10,265 nucleotides of DNA from Rikenellaceae bacterium (GCA_900769145.1 CAAGFN010000222.1:1-10265); one strand, 5' to 3'. Positions 1 through 6,044 are shown, numbered from the stretch's first letter. The notes: generated by a model from the sequence alone, not told the origin. Numbers and translations: made by a program.

Positions 1-180
1 AAATGGCCGCATAGGTGAGCCTCCAAAATGAAGCAGGTTATTTTTTAACAATTACTAAAAGACTTGGATAGACACTGGTCTTATTGTACAAAATCGAGCA
101 TGATCAAAAGAATGAATTTCAATCAAAGAATAGCAAGAGTTTGATGTTGAAATGTTTCTTGACGGGTTTGATCCCATATT
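1..180. other. A+T-rich stretch without a supported gene
   Basis: I see no gene, RNA or repeat that I can support here. The open frames crossing it start at weak codons and have no recognisable protein character. At the very left edge, on the minus strand, an ATG (positions 12-10) is preceded by GGAGG seven bases upstream. That could be the first four codons of a gene leaving the window, but four codons cannot establish it. Confidence 0.4.
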
Positions 181-194
181 TCGGAGGACTTGCC

Positions 195-236
195 GCCCTC
201 GGCACTAGAGGGTGCCCAAACGAAGTTTGGGAGGGC
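195..236. repeat. Perfectly paired three-way-junction-like inverted repeats
   Basis: GCCCTC (195-200) pairs with GAGGGC (231-236). Between these arms sit two complete hairpins: GGCAC/GTGCC (201-205 with 212-216) and CAAAC-GAA-GTTTG (217-229). Only G230 is left unpaired at the junction. An alternative pairing of CCCTC (196-200) with GAGGG (208-212) competes with it. The C-GAA-G loop is a very stable mini-hairpin loop in single-stranded DNA and also closes well in RNA. No transcript or protein relation is evident. It may be a structured RNA segment or a small dispersed repeat. Confidence 0.5.
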
Positions 237-278
237 CTGGTTCGGAGAAATGAGGTATCAATTCCGCATCCATAATAG

Positions 279-306
279 ATTCATCTCAACAAATAAGGGT
301 GGCGAA
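279..306. repeat. 28-base direct repeat, copy 1
   Basis: This stretch is identical at 25 of 28 positions to 395-422. It starts ATTCATCTCAAC and ends AAGGGTGGCGAA. It runs into an imperfect hairpin (GGCG-AAC-CGCC core at 301-311). The first nine bases recur a third time at 509-517, between the tRNA-Gln gene and its -7 box. Confidence 0.7.
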
Positions 307-335
307 CCGCCCCTTTACCATGAGCGTGAGCGAAC

Positions 336-354
336 GGAGAAGCAAGGCTTCTCC
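336..354. repeat. 8-bp perfect hairpin
   Basis: GGAGAAGC (336-343) and GCTTCTCC (347-354) are perfect complements with a three-base loop. There is no T-run on either side, so this is not a typical terminator. It belongs to the cluster of small stems between 195 and 444. Confidence 0.55.
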
Positions 355-357
355 CAA

Positions 358-390
358 TACCCCACCGGGGTGGTGCGAAGCACGGGGGTA
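358..390. repeat. Second nested stem with a GCGAAGC mini-hairpin
   Basis: TACCCC (358-363) pairs with GGGGTA (385-390). Enclosed is GTGC-GAA-GCAC (373-383), which contains the heptamer GCGAAGC, known as an unusually stable DNA mini-hairpin. As in the 195-236 element, the C-GAA-G hairpin is followed by one unpaired G (G384) and then the closing outer arm. This repeated architecture suggests the two elements are related. Confidence 0.5.
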
Positions 391-394
391 CGAC

Positions 395-422
395 ATTCAT
401 CTCAACGATAAAGGGTGGCGAA
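395..422. repeat. 28-base direct repeat, copy 2
   Basis: This is the second copy of the repeat at 279-306, with three mismatches clustered just after the shared CTCAAC. It forms most of the left arm of the tRNA-Gln 3' inverted repeat at 399-444. Confidence 0.7.
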
Positions 423-444
423 AGCCACCCTTTATCGTTGAGAT
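399..444 (-). terminator. Perfect 21-bp inverted repeat at the 3' end of tRNA-Gln, probable terminator
   Basis: The arms 399-419 and 424-444 are exact complements around a GAAA loop (TTTC on the minus strand). The inner part (406-437) lies immediately 3' of the tRNA and looks like its terminator or a 3' end-processing hairpin. The outer seven pairs include the tRNA's own 3' acceptor strand and discriminator base (438-444). No long U-run follows on the minus strand, so termination may be inefficient or may depend on the T-rich stem itself. Confidence 0.55.
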
Positions 445-508
445 ACCAGGATTCGAACCTGGACAGACAGAACCAAAATCTGTAGTGCTACCATTACACC
501 ATACCTCA
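438..508 (-). tRNA. tRNA-Gln (anticodon UUG)
   Basis: Reading the minus strand, a full 71-base cloverleaf can be drawn. The acceptor stem TGAGGTA/TATCTCA has one G-U pair. The D arm is GTGT/GCAC with an AATGGTA loop. The anticodon stem ACAGA/TCTGT holds the loop TTTTGGT, which gives anticodon TTG (positions 476-474). The T arm is CCAGG/CCTGG with a TTCGAAT loop. The discriminator is A, and CCA is not encoded. The tRNA reads CAA and, by wobble, CAG glutamine codons. It is transcribed separately from a good promoter just upstream. Confidence 0.97.
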
Positions 509-519
509 ATTCATCTCGG

Positions 520-551
520 CAAAGATAGGACATATTTCTCTATCTGCCAAA
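520..551 (-). promoter_or_regulatory. Promoter of tRNA-Gln (TTTG-N20-TATCTTTG)
   Basis: On the minus strand, TTTG (551-548) is separated by 20 bases from TATCTTTG (527-520). This is an exact match to the Bacteroidota consensus TTTG / TAnnTTTG. Transcription would start about 7 bases downstream, a few bases before the tRNA 5' end at 508. The -33 box lies about 35 bases past the stop codon of the upstream thioredoxin-like gene, and no clear terminator separates them. Confidence 0.8.
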
Positions 552-585
552 TCCGGACTCGCCAATAAGTAGGAAACTGAGTGAA

Positions 586-2223
586 TTATTTGATGTCCCC
601 TGCCTCAAGATATCTCTCTGCGATGCGTCCCTTAGGCCCGACCTTCAGTATGTAAGGGAAAAGTGACAGGTCAAAAGCCTCAAACAGCCGTGCATCATCG
701 CCTCCTGCATCCGGGTCCATATCACACGTGTCAACAATCAGGACATTGAACCGAGGATTGGCCGCCATCGCCCTATCCACAACTCCAAGTTCCAGCAGGC
801 ATCCGTAGCACATCCTGTTGAAAATGAAGATATAAGTTCCTTTCTTGACTTTGTCCAGCCGCCAGCACTTCTCTTTTGCTGAAATCGCAGGTCTGGAAGC
901 AGCCGCCTGCGGAATATCTTCATCTACAAGATATTGAGACGGAACTCCGCCACGTACGAGGATGCCATTCACTTTGATATCAGGAATCCGCGACCCCGGC
1001 ATCGCCTTGTTGACAATCTCCAGATACGACTCCGCATAAGCGATGACGCATAGGGAATCGTGTTCTGAACTCCAGATATCCTTGTTGGGAAGTATGTAAT
1101 TTTCAATCAGATAAGCACTCCCTTCCTTGTACCTTCCGGTAAACTGCTCCGAATAGTAATACAGCAAATCCCCCATCGTGGTCCTGAATGCAGGCATGCC
1201 CGCCGTCTTAGATGCAAGAAGGTCAGTAATCGAATTGATATCCTTCAGCCCCGGTTCCCCATCGAAAGTCGAGAACAGTTTGTCGAACAACTTCCCTGAC
1301 TCTTCATTGCCATAACTGTAATTCTCCTGCTTGGATATGTCCTTCAGCATCAATGCCAATGCGGCCGCATCCAACTTCCTTCCTACAATAGTCAAGTCCC
1401 TGTCAATGAGGAACATCCCCGGAGTCTGCAGAATACCGTACTTCCGCTGGAAATCGGAATCAAGTTCCGGGTCCCAGAGATGGAGCACCTCCACATTCCC
1501 GGGCATGGGACTCAGCCTCTCCTCAATGTAACCGTCCCAGGCCAGAGAGTCGCAGCCGGTATAAACTGCAATCAAATTAATATCCAACTCCGTGTCCTTC
1601 AGAATATTGCGGAGCATTATGGACTGAATCAGGCAGTTGGCGCAGCCTGTATCATAGAAATACAGGACTGTATTCCTTGCCTCCCGATGTCCGCCATCCT
1701 CCTCAAAATCATTGCCTCCGAAAACCTCCATATCCTCTCCGGACCTGGTCTTCAATGTCATCCCGGGAGCCCGCTTCCCAATGAGCGAAGCCCTGTTGAA
1801 ATCAGCGAAAATCCTGGCATTCATCAGCTCGATATCGCTTGCAGGCCTGGCCTTACCGCTCGTAAACCAATCATCCACAATGTGTACGGCTACTCCCTCC
1901 ACACCCATTATCTTGGAAGAATAGTAATGACGGTAAAGCCATGTGGCGACAAATTGACGGGTCGCCTCCTCATTGCAACTCGAAATCAAAAAGTCACATT
2001 CCTCCGACTGCTCATCTATGGAAAGCCCTTCAATGGCATTGACATAAGTCTCAAGCTTTGCAGATAGAGCCTTCAATGCGGCGGAGTCCGGGGCCGGCGT
2101 CTCGCAGCGTGCTTCTGGTTCCAGGTCGCTTGCCATTGCCATACACCTCTTGCCGGTAAACATTGAAATCAATGTCACCAGTAAGATAATTGCATATAGT
2201 TCAATATGATGCGGCGTTTTCAT
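586..2223 (-). CDS. Exported two-domain thioredoxin-like protein (DUF5106/TlpA-like)
   Basis: A 545-residue protein, probably an envelope thiol-disulfide protein. Residues 9-23 form a hydrophobic signal segment, with possible cleavage after Ala-Met-Ala near residue 31; there is no lipobox. Residues about 45-145 resemble the helical DUF5106-type region found in Bacteroidales thioredoxin-like proteins. A thioredoxin/AhpC-like domain follows at about 148-295, with IGKRAPGMTL, the active-site motif CANC (Cys194, Cys197) and a probable cis-Pro268 in QTPG. A second thioredoxin-like segment at about 455-540 has its own CYGC (Cys472, Cys475) and a possible cis-Pro523. The linker at 296-450 is helical and unassigned. 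The ATG is 6 bases past the coaD stop, so it is probably the last gene of the lon operon. Substrates are unknown. The fold is fairly certain; the redox role is inferred. Confidence 0.8.
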   Translation of the reverse strand: MKTPHHIELYAIILLVTLISMFTGKRCMAMASDLEPEARCETPAPDSAALKALSAKLETYVNAIEGLSIDEQSEECDFLISSCNEEATRQFVATWLYRHYYSSKIMGVEGVAVHIVDDWFTSGKARPASDIELMNARIFADFNRASLIGKRAPGMTLKTRSGEDMEVFGGNDFEEDGGHREARNTVLYFYDTGCANCLIQSIMLRNILKDTELDINLIAVYTGCDSLAWDGYIEERLSPMPGNVEVLHLWDPELDSDFQRKYGILQTPGMFLIDRDLTIVGRKLDAAALALMLKDISKQENYSYGNEESGKLFDKLFSTFDGEPGLKDINSITDLLASKTAGMPAFRTTMGDLLYYYSEQFTGRYKEGSAYLIENYILPNKDIWSSEHDSLCVIAYAESYLEIVNKAMPGSRIPDIKVNGILVRGGVPSQYLVDEDIPQAAASRPAISAKEKCWRLDKVKKGTYIFIFNRMCYGCLLELGVVDRAMAANPRFNVLIVDTCDMDPDAGGDDARLFEAFDLSLFPYILKVGPKGRIAERYLEAGDIK

Positions 2224-2229
2224 TGGAAC

Positions 2230-2697
2230 TCATTTTACCTCTGGCAGGACGACTCCTTCAGAAAGGAAGAGGGAAGTGTCCCCGTGATGGCGGAGAATAT
2301 CCCGCACAGCGGATGAAGATATATGTGCGAACTCCTGTGCCGTCGGGATGATAATGGTCTCCACGTCCGGGGCAAGCCTCCTGTTGGCATCCGCGATGGA
2401 ACGCTCCGTCTCGAAGTCAATCATATTCCTGACCCCGCGGACAATATGCCTGATGCCGAGCTCCCGGCATTTGTCGACCGTGAGATTGTCATATTTGATA
2501 ATGCTCACTCCTTCAATGCCTTTGACTGCCTGGCCAATAATGTCAATCCTCTGGTCCATATCGAAGAAGCCCCGCTTGTCCTGGTTGATTCCGACAGCGA
2601 CCACTACCTCGTCAAACATTGTGAGGGCCCTTTTGAGAATGTTGAGATGTCCTGCTGTGAATGGGTCGAATGACCCGGGGAACAATGCTTTGCTCAT
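2230..2697 (-). CDS. coaD: Phosphopantetheine adenylyltransferase
   Basis: Catalyses transfer of AMP from ATP to 4'-phosphopantetheine, giving dephospho-CoA, the penultimate step of coenzyme A synthesis in the cytoplasm. The 155-residue length is normal for the family. The nucleotidyltransferase signature PGSFDPFTAGH is at residues 7-17, with TAGH as the T/HxGH motif. RGVRN at 87-91 and ISSSAVR at 126-132 complete the active site. I chose the ATG at 2697, 10 bases after the ung stop. A longer reading from 2724 would add nine residues absent from the family and overlap ung. The gene lies between ung and the thioredoxin-like gene and is probably co-transcribed with lon. Confidence 0.97.
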   Translation of the reverse strand: MSKALFPGSFDPFTAGHLNILKRALTMFDEVVVAVGINQDKRGFFDMDQRIDIIGQAVKGIEGVSIIKYDNLTVDKCRELGIRHIVRGVRNMIDFETERSIADANRRLAPDVETIIIPTAQEFAHISSSAVRDILRHHGDTSLFLSEGVVLPEVK

Positions 2698-2707
2698 ATC
2701 CGGTAAA

Positions 2708-3376
2708 TTACAATTGCCAATCAATAGGTGACTTGCCTTCCGCCTTCAGGATTTCATTGGTCCTGGAAAAATGCCTGCAACCGAAAAAAGCTCCCCGTGC
2801 AAGCGGAGAGGGGTGCGCCGCTTCGAGAACAGTATGCCTGGACATGTCAATGAGATCCTTCTTTGTCCTTGCGAAATTCCCCCAAAGCAGGAATACGATA
2901 CCATTGCAATTATCTGAAAGATAACGTATTACCGCATCTGTGAATTCCTGCCATCCAATACGGCTGTGGGATGCGGCCTCCCCGCATCTTACAGTCAGGA
3001 CAGCATTGAGCAGAAGCACTCCCTGTTCCGCCCATTTCCTCAAATCCGGGCATCCGCTCATCCTGATACCGAGGTCACTCTCTATTTCCTTGAATATGTT
3101 CTTCAGTGACGGCGGCGCAGGAACATCGGCAGGAACAGAGAAAGACAAGCCCATGGCCTGGCCTGGTCCGTGATACGGATCCTGTCCGAGAATAACGACC
3201 TTGACCTTGTCCACAGGAGTCAACTCGAAGGCCTTGAAAATCTCATTGCCCGGAGGAAAAATCAGCCGTCCTTCAGCCTTCTCCCTGTGGAGCTGCTGCG
3301 CAAGGGAGACGAAATAAGGCTTCCCGAACTCGTCTTTCAGCGCCTCTTTCCATGAGGCTTCAATCTTGACGTCCAT
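2708..3376 (-). CDS. ung: Uracil-DNA glycosylase, family 1
   Basis: Removes uracil from DNA, from dUTP misincorporation or cytosine deamination, to begin base-excision repair. The 222-residue protein has all family 1 motifs. GQDPYHGPGQA (residues 64-74) holds the catalytic water-activating Asp66. Asn124 in LLLNAVLTVR is the uracil-binding residue. HPSPL (188-192) holds the catalytic His188 and the minor-groove loop. FFGCRHF follows at 197-203. The frame stays open to 3412, but the start at 3376 (MDVKIEASW) matches the usual Bacteroidales N-terminus and leaves a 44-base gap from lon. It ends 10 bases before coaD. No odd residues are seen. Confidence 0.97.
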   Translation of the reverse strand: MDVKIEASWKEALKDEFGKPYFVSLAQQLHREKAEGRLIFPPGNEIFKAFELTPVDKVKVVILGQDPYHGPGQAMGLSFSVPADVPAPPSLKNIFKEIESDLGIRMSGCPDLRKWAEQGVLLLNAVLTVRCGEAASHSRIGWQEFTDAVIRYLSDNCNGIVFLLWGNFARTKKDLIDMSRHTVLEAAHPSPLARGAFFGCRHFSRTNEILKAEGKSPIDWQL

Positions 3377-3420
3377 CAGAATGTGAATTAAGTTTCGCTG
3401 CGGAACCTGCACCTGTGGTT

Positions 3421-5829
3421 TCAGGCGAACACTGCCTTTACTACCTCGTCTATCGTATTGACATAGACAAAGTCAAGGCCCTCAATGTAAATCTTGTTGA
3501 TGTCCTCGATATCCTTGCGGTTCTCCCCGGAGATGATAATAGTCTTCACTCCGGCCCTCTTGGCCGCAAGAATCTTCTCCTTGATTCCGCCTACGGGAAG
3601 TACCTTCCCTCTCAATGTCATCTCTCCGGTCATTGCCACGCCCTTGCGCAACGGCTCCCTTCTCAATGCGGAAAGCATTGAGGATACGATGGTTATGCCT
3701 GCTGACGGACCGTCCTTCGGCACGGCTCCCTCCGGCACATGGACGTGGATGTCCTTCTTGTCGAACTCCTCCGATGTCAGTCCGGCCATTTCCGGATGAG
3801 CCTTGATATATTGGAATGCGATAGTCGTGGACTCCTTCATTACGTTGCCAAGGTTTCCGGTCATCGTGAGCTGACCTTTCCCCTCGCTGACGGAACTCTC
3901 CACAAAGAGAATTTCACCGCCCATCTGGGTCCAGGCAAGACCGGTCACGACTCCTATACCCTCGTTGCCTTCCTGCTTGTCGTGGAACGAGGTCGGCAGG
4001 CCGAGATACTCCTTGAGATGCTCCTTCTTGATGGTTGTCGGCACTGTCTCGTCCATCGCAATCTTCTTCGCGGTCACCCTGGCAATCTTGGCAATCTGCT
4101 TCTCAAGTCCGCGGACACCGGATTCACGGGTATATTTCTCAATGATTTCAGACATTGCAGCCTTGTCAATCCTGAGCTTGTGACTGTCTATGCCGTGCTC
4201 CTTCAACTCCTTTGGAATGAGGAACTTTTTCGCGATTTCCATCTTTTCCTCTGCGAGATATCCGGAAACGTTGATGAGCTCCATCCTGTCCAGAAGGGCC
4301 GGCTGTATGGTAGATATGTCATTGGCCGTGGTGATGAACAGCACGTGCGACAGGTCGTAGTCAATGTCGAGGTAGTTGTCGTGGAAGGTGCCGTTCTGCT
4401 CCGGGTCCAGTACCTCCAGAAGAGCCGATGACGGATCTCCCTTGAAATCGCTGCCGAGCTTGTCTATTTCATCCAGGACCATAACAGGATTGGATGTGCC
4501 GGCCCGTGCGATTCCATTGATAATTCTGCCCGGAAGGGCTCCCACGTAGGTTTTCCTATGTCCCCTGATTTCCGCCTCGTCGTGCATTCCGCCGAGTGAT
4601 ATCCTGATATACTTCCTGCCCACGGCTCTTGCTATTGACTTTCCGAGGCTGGTCTTGCCCACGCCCGGAGGCCCGTAGAGGCAGAGAATAGGGGATTTCA
4701 TGTCTCCCCTCAATTTGAGCACGGCGAGATACTCAATGATTCTCTCCTTGACCTTTTCCAGGCCGAAGTGGTCGGAGTCCAGTACCTTGGCGGCGTGCTT
4801 GAGGTCGAGATTGTCCTTGGAAATGTGGTTCCATGGGAGTTCAAGCATGAACTTTATATAGTTGTACTGGATGCTGTAGTCCGGCGATGAAGGATTGTAT
4901 TTTTCAAGCTTGGCGAGTTCCTTGTTGAAAATCTCCCTCACTTCCTTGTTCCAGTCCTTCTTATCCGCTTCGGCCTTGAACTTCTCGATTTCCTCATCCT
5001 CATCCATTCCGAGCTCTTCCTGGATGGTGCGGAGCTGGTTGTTGAGGTAGTATTCCCTCTGCTGCTGGTCGATTTCCGACTTTACCTTGGTGTTTATTTC
5101 ATTCTTGATATGGAGCAGCTGGAGCTGCACCTCAAGCACGTTCAGAAGGTTCATTGCCCTGACTTTCAGGGACTCATACTTGAGCAGGGCCGCCTTGTCC
5201 GCAAAATTGTCAACGTCTATGGTGGTGGCAATGAAGTTCACGAGGAATGTGAAATCATCAATGTTCCTGACTGCTGACGCAGCCTCCTTCGGAGCGAAAG
5301 ATGAAGAAGCTATGATTTCCGATGCTTTCTCCTTCAGGGCATCGGCAATGACCTTGACATCCGGGTGGGACATATCTGCGTCAATGTCCTCCAGATACTG
5401 TACTCTGGCCCTGAGATAGGGTTCGGTCGATATCATTTCCCCCATCTCGAATCTCTTGATACCCTGCAGGACTGCGGAAATGGTACCGTCCGGCATCTCG
5501 AATGTCTTGATGATTCTGGCTGCGGTTCCGTAAGGGAACAAATCTTCCTCAAGCGGGTCCTCCACCATCACGTCATTCTGCGGAACAGCTCCAATGAACC
5601 CATTCTTCCTGTAGGCGTCTTCAATGAGCTTCATCGACTTTTCTCTTCCGATGGTAATCGGGTAAACTGCTCCCGGGAAGAGTACTGCGTTTCTCAGTGC
5701 CAGAATCGGCAATGTGTCAGGAAGTGAGGAAGACTCCATTTTCCCGGGCATTTCTCCGGATGAAACAGGGATTATGCTCACTTCCGCACCTGCCGGGGCG
5801 AAAATATCATGATTGAAATCTTTCATCAT
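3421..5829 (-). CDS. lon: ATP-dependent endopeptidase La (Lon protease)
   Basis: Cytoplasmic AAA+ serine protease that degrades misfolded and certain regulatory proteins. It has 802 residues from the ATG at 5829, the usual LonA length. The frame continues two codons to a TTG at 5835, but the ATG (or the one after it) is preferred. The N-terminal substrate-binding LON domain covers about 38-245, then a coiled-coil linker to about 315. The AAA+ module has Walker A GPPGVGKT (386-393), Walker B VMVLDEIDK (449-457) and a probable sensor Asn503. The protease domain has Ser709 in PKDGPSAG and Lys752 in GGIKEK, the Ser-Lys dyad. First gene of a probable lon-ung-coaD-thioredoxin operon, behind an elaborate divergent control region that suggests stress-linked expression. 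Confidence 0.98.
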   Translation of the reverse strand: MMKDFNHDIFAPAGAEVSIIPVSSGEMPGKMESSSLPDTLPILALRNAVLFPGAVYPITIGREKSMKLIEDAYRKNGFIGAVPQNDVMVEDPLEEDLFPYGTAARIIKTFEMPDGTISAVLQGIKRFEMGEMISTEPYLRARVQYLEDIDADMSHPDVKVIADALKEKASEIIASSSFAPKEAASAVRNIDDFTFLVNFIATTIDVDNFADKAALLKYESLKVRAMNLLNVLEVQLQLLHIKNEINTKVKSEIDQQQREYYLNNQLRTIQEELGMDEDEEIEKFKAEADKKDWNKEVREIFNKELAKLEKYNPSSPDYSIQYNYIKFMLELPWNHISKDNLDLKHAAKVLDSDHFGLEKVKERIIEYLAVLKLRGDMKSPILCLYGPPGVGKTSLGKSIARAVGRKYIRISLGGMHDEAEIRGHRKTYVGALPGRIINGIARAGTSNPVMVLDEIDKLGSDFKGDPSSALLEVLDPEQNGTFHDNYLDIDYDLSHVLFITTANDISTIQPALLDRMELINVSGYLAEEKMEIAKKFLIPKELKEHGIDSHKLRIDKAAMSEIIEKYTRESGVRGLEKQIAKIARVTAKKIAMDETVPTTIKKEHLKEYLGLPTSFHDKQEGNEGIGVVTGLAWTQMGGEILFVESSVSEGKGQLTMTGNLGNVMKESTTIAFQYIKAHPEMAGLTSEEFDKKDIHVHVPEGAVPKDGPSAGITIVSSMLSALRREPLRKGVAMTGEMTLRGKVLPVGGIKEKILAAKRAGVKTIIISGENRKDIEDINKIYIEGLDFVYVNTIDEVVKAVFA

Positions 5830-5884
5830 TGTCAAATATTGTTAATGTATCAGCCTTTTCGGGCATAAGCTGCGTCGCCCTTCT

Positions 5885-5921
5885 TTCCGGTCTGCCATTT
5901 TGTCAATATGGGAGGCCGGAA
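5885..5921 (-). promoter_or_regulatory. Imperfect 12-bp stem in the probable lon leader
   Basis: The arms 5885-5896 (TTCCGGTCTGCC) and 5910-5921 (GGGAGGCCGGAA) are complementary apart from one wobble and one mismatch. They enclose a 13-base loop containing most of a TGCCA-TTT-TGTCA inverted repeat. The stem lies 56-92 bases upstream of the lon start codon, so it would be in the mRNA leader if lon starts near 5930 or further up. Confidence 0.35.
5893..5905. promoter_or_regulatory. Inverted repeat TGCCA-TTT-TGTCA, possible operator
   Basis: Two five-base half-sites with one imperfect pair and a 3-base spacer. It is one of a set of related TG[A/C]CA...TG[T/G]CA elements between lon and the HU gene (see also 5924-5934 and 5967-5982). 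It is about 72 bases upstream of the plus-strand sigma-54-like element at 5977, a plausible distance for an enhancer-binding activator. Confidence 0.4.
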
Positions 5922-5923
5922 TC

Positions 5924-5934
5924 TGACATTGTCA
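5924..5934. promoter_or_regulatory. Perfect inverted repeat TGACA-T-TGTCA
   Basis: An 11-base palindrome with a single central base. It shares half-sites with 5893-5905 and lies about 43 bases upstream of the plus-strand sigma-54-like element. It also overlaps the expected start point (near 5930) of the minus-strand sigma-54-like promoter, where a bound protein could block lon transcription. Confidence 0.4.
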
Positions 5935-5940
5935 TTAAGG

Positions 5941-5956
5941 GGCAATCTCTGTGCCA
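5941..5956 (-). promoter_or_regulatory. Sigma-54-type promoter match upstream of lon
   Basis: Minus-strand TGGCAC (5956-5951), AGAGA, TTGCC (5945-5941) is an exact match to the fixed part of the -24/-12 consensus TGGCAC-N5-TTGC. The start would be about 12 bases downstream, near 5930, giving a leader of about 100 bases to the lon ATG. Sigma-54 (RpoN) occurs in many Bacteroidales. Use of this site is inferred only from the match. Confidence 0.5.
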
Positions 5957-5966
5957 TTGGTCTTGT

Positions 5967-5982
5967 CTGCCAGTTTTGGCAG
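5967..5982. promoter_or_regulatory. Perfect inverted repeat CTGCCA-GTTT-TGGCAG
   Basis: Six-base arms with a 4-base spacer. The right arm forms the -24 part of the plus-strand sigma-54-like element at 5977-5992, so a protein bound here would exclude polymerase. It is also about 10 bases upstream of the -24 element facing lon. Confidence 0.45.
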
Positions 5983-5992
5983 GAAAATTGCT
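5977..5992 (+). promoter_or_regulatory. Sigma-54-type promoter match facing the HU gene
   Basis: TGGCAG (5977-5982), GAAAA, TTGCT (5988-5992) differs from TGGCAC-N5-TTGC at only one base. A start near 6003 would give a leader of about 138 bases to the HU gene, running through the separate housekeeping promoter at 6064-6094. It diverges from the minus-strand match 20 bases away. Confidence 0.4.
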
Positions 5993-6036
5993 AACAGAAT
6001 GCCCGTCAATGCGGATTTCTGGGTGTTTCCGGAACG

Positions 6037-6044
6037 CAAATTTA
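6037..6044 (-). promoter_or_regulatory. Possible housekeeping -7 box for lon
   Basis: Minus-strand TAAATTTG matches TAnnTTTG exactly. No TTTG is seen 19-21 bases further upstream, so the -33 part is weak. If used, the lon leader would be about 200 bases and would contain all the inverted repeats between 5893 and 5982. Confidence 0.4.

Noticed and set aside
438..444. Integration (att) site at the tRNA-Gln 3' end
   Set aside because: Elements that integrate in tRNA genes leave a direct repeat of the tRNA 3' end. Here the copy is inverted and adjacent, and no integrase gene is present in the window.
190..444. CRISPR array or retron-like element suggested by the clustered repeats
   Set aside because: The repeats are only two full copies of unequal context, without regular spacers. 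No cas or reverse transcriptase gene is present in the window.
84..568. Three overlapping plus-strand open frames of 63-89 codons in the left region
   Set aside because: They run through hairpins and the complement of tRNA-Gln, start at poor codons or inside repeats, and show no protein family character. They are chance frames.
1480..2067. 195-codon plus-strand frame opposite the thioredoxin-like gene
   Set aside because: It is the antisense shadow of a gene with clear thioredoxin motifs, and no family features are seen in the shadow protein.
2698..2724. Longer start for coaD at 2724
   Set aside because: It would overlap the end of ung and add residues before the conserved N-terminal strand. 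The ATG at 2697 gives the normal family start.
3377..3412. Longer start for ung at 3412
   Set aside because: The extra twelve residues are not seen in related Ung proteins; MDVKIEASW is the expected beginning.
3739..4431. 230-codon plus-strand frame opposite lon
   Set aside because: It lies wholly within the conserved AAA+ and protease parts of lon. The long open frame follows from lon codon bias.
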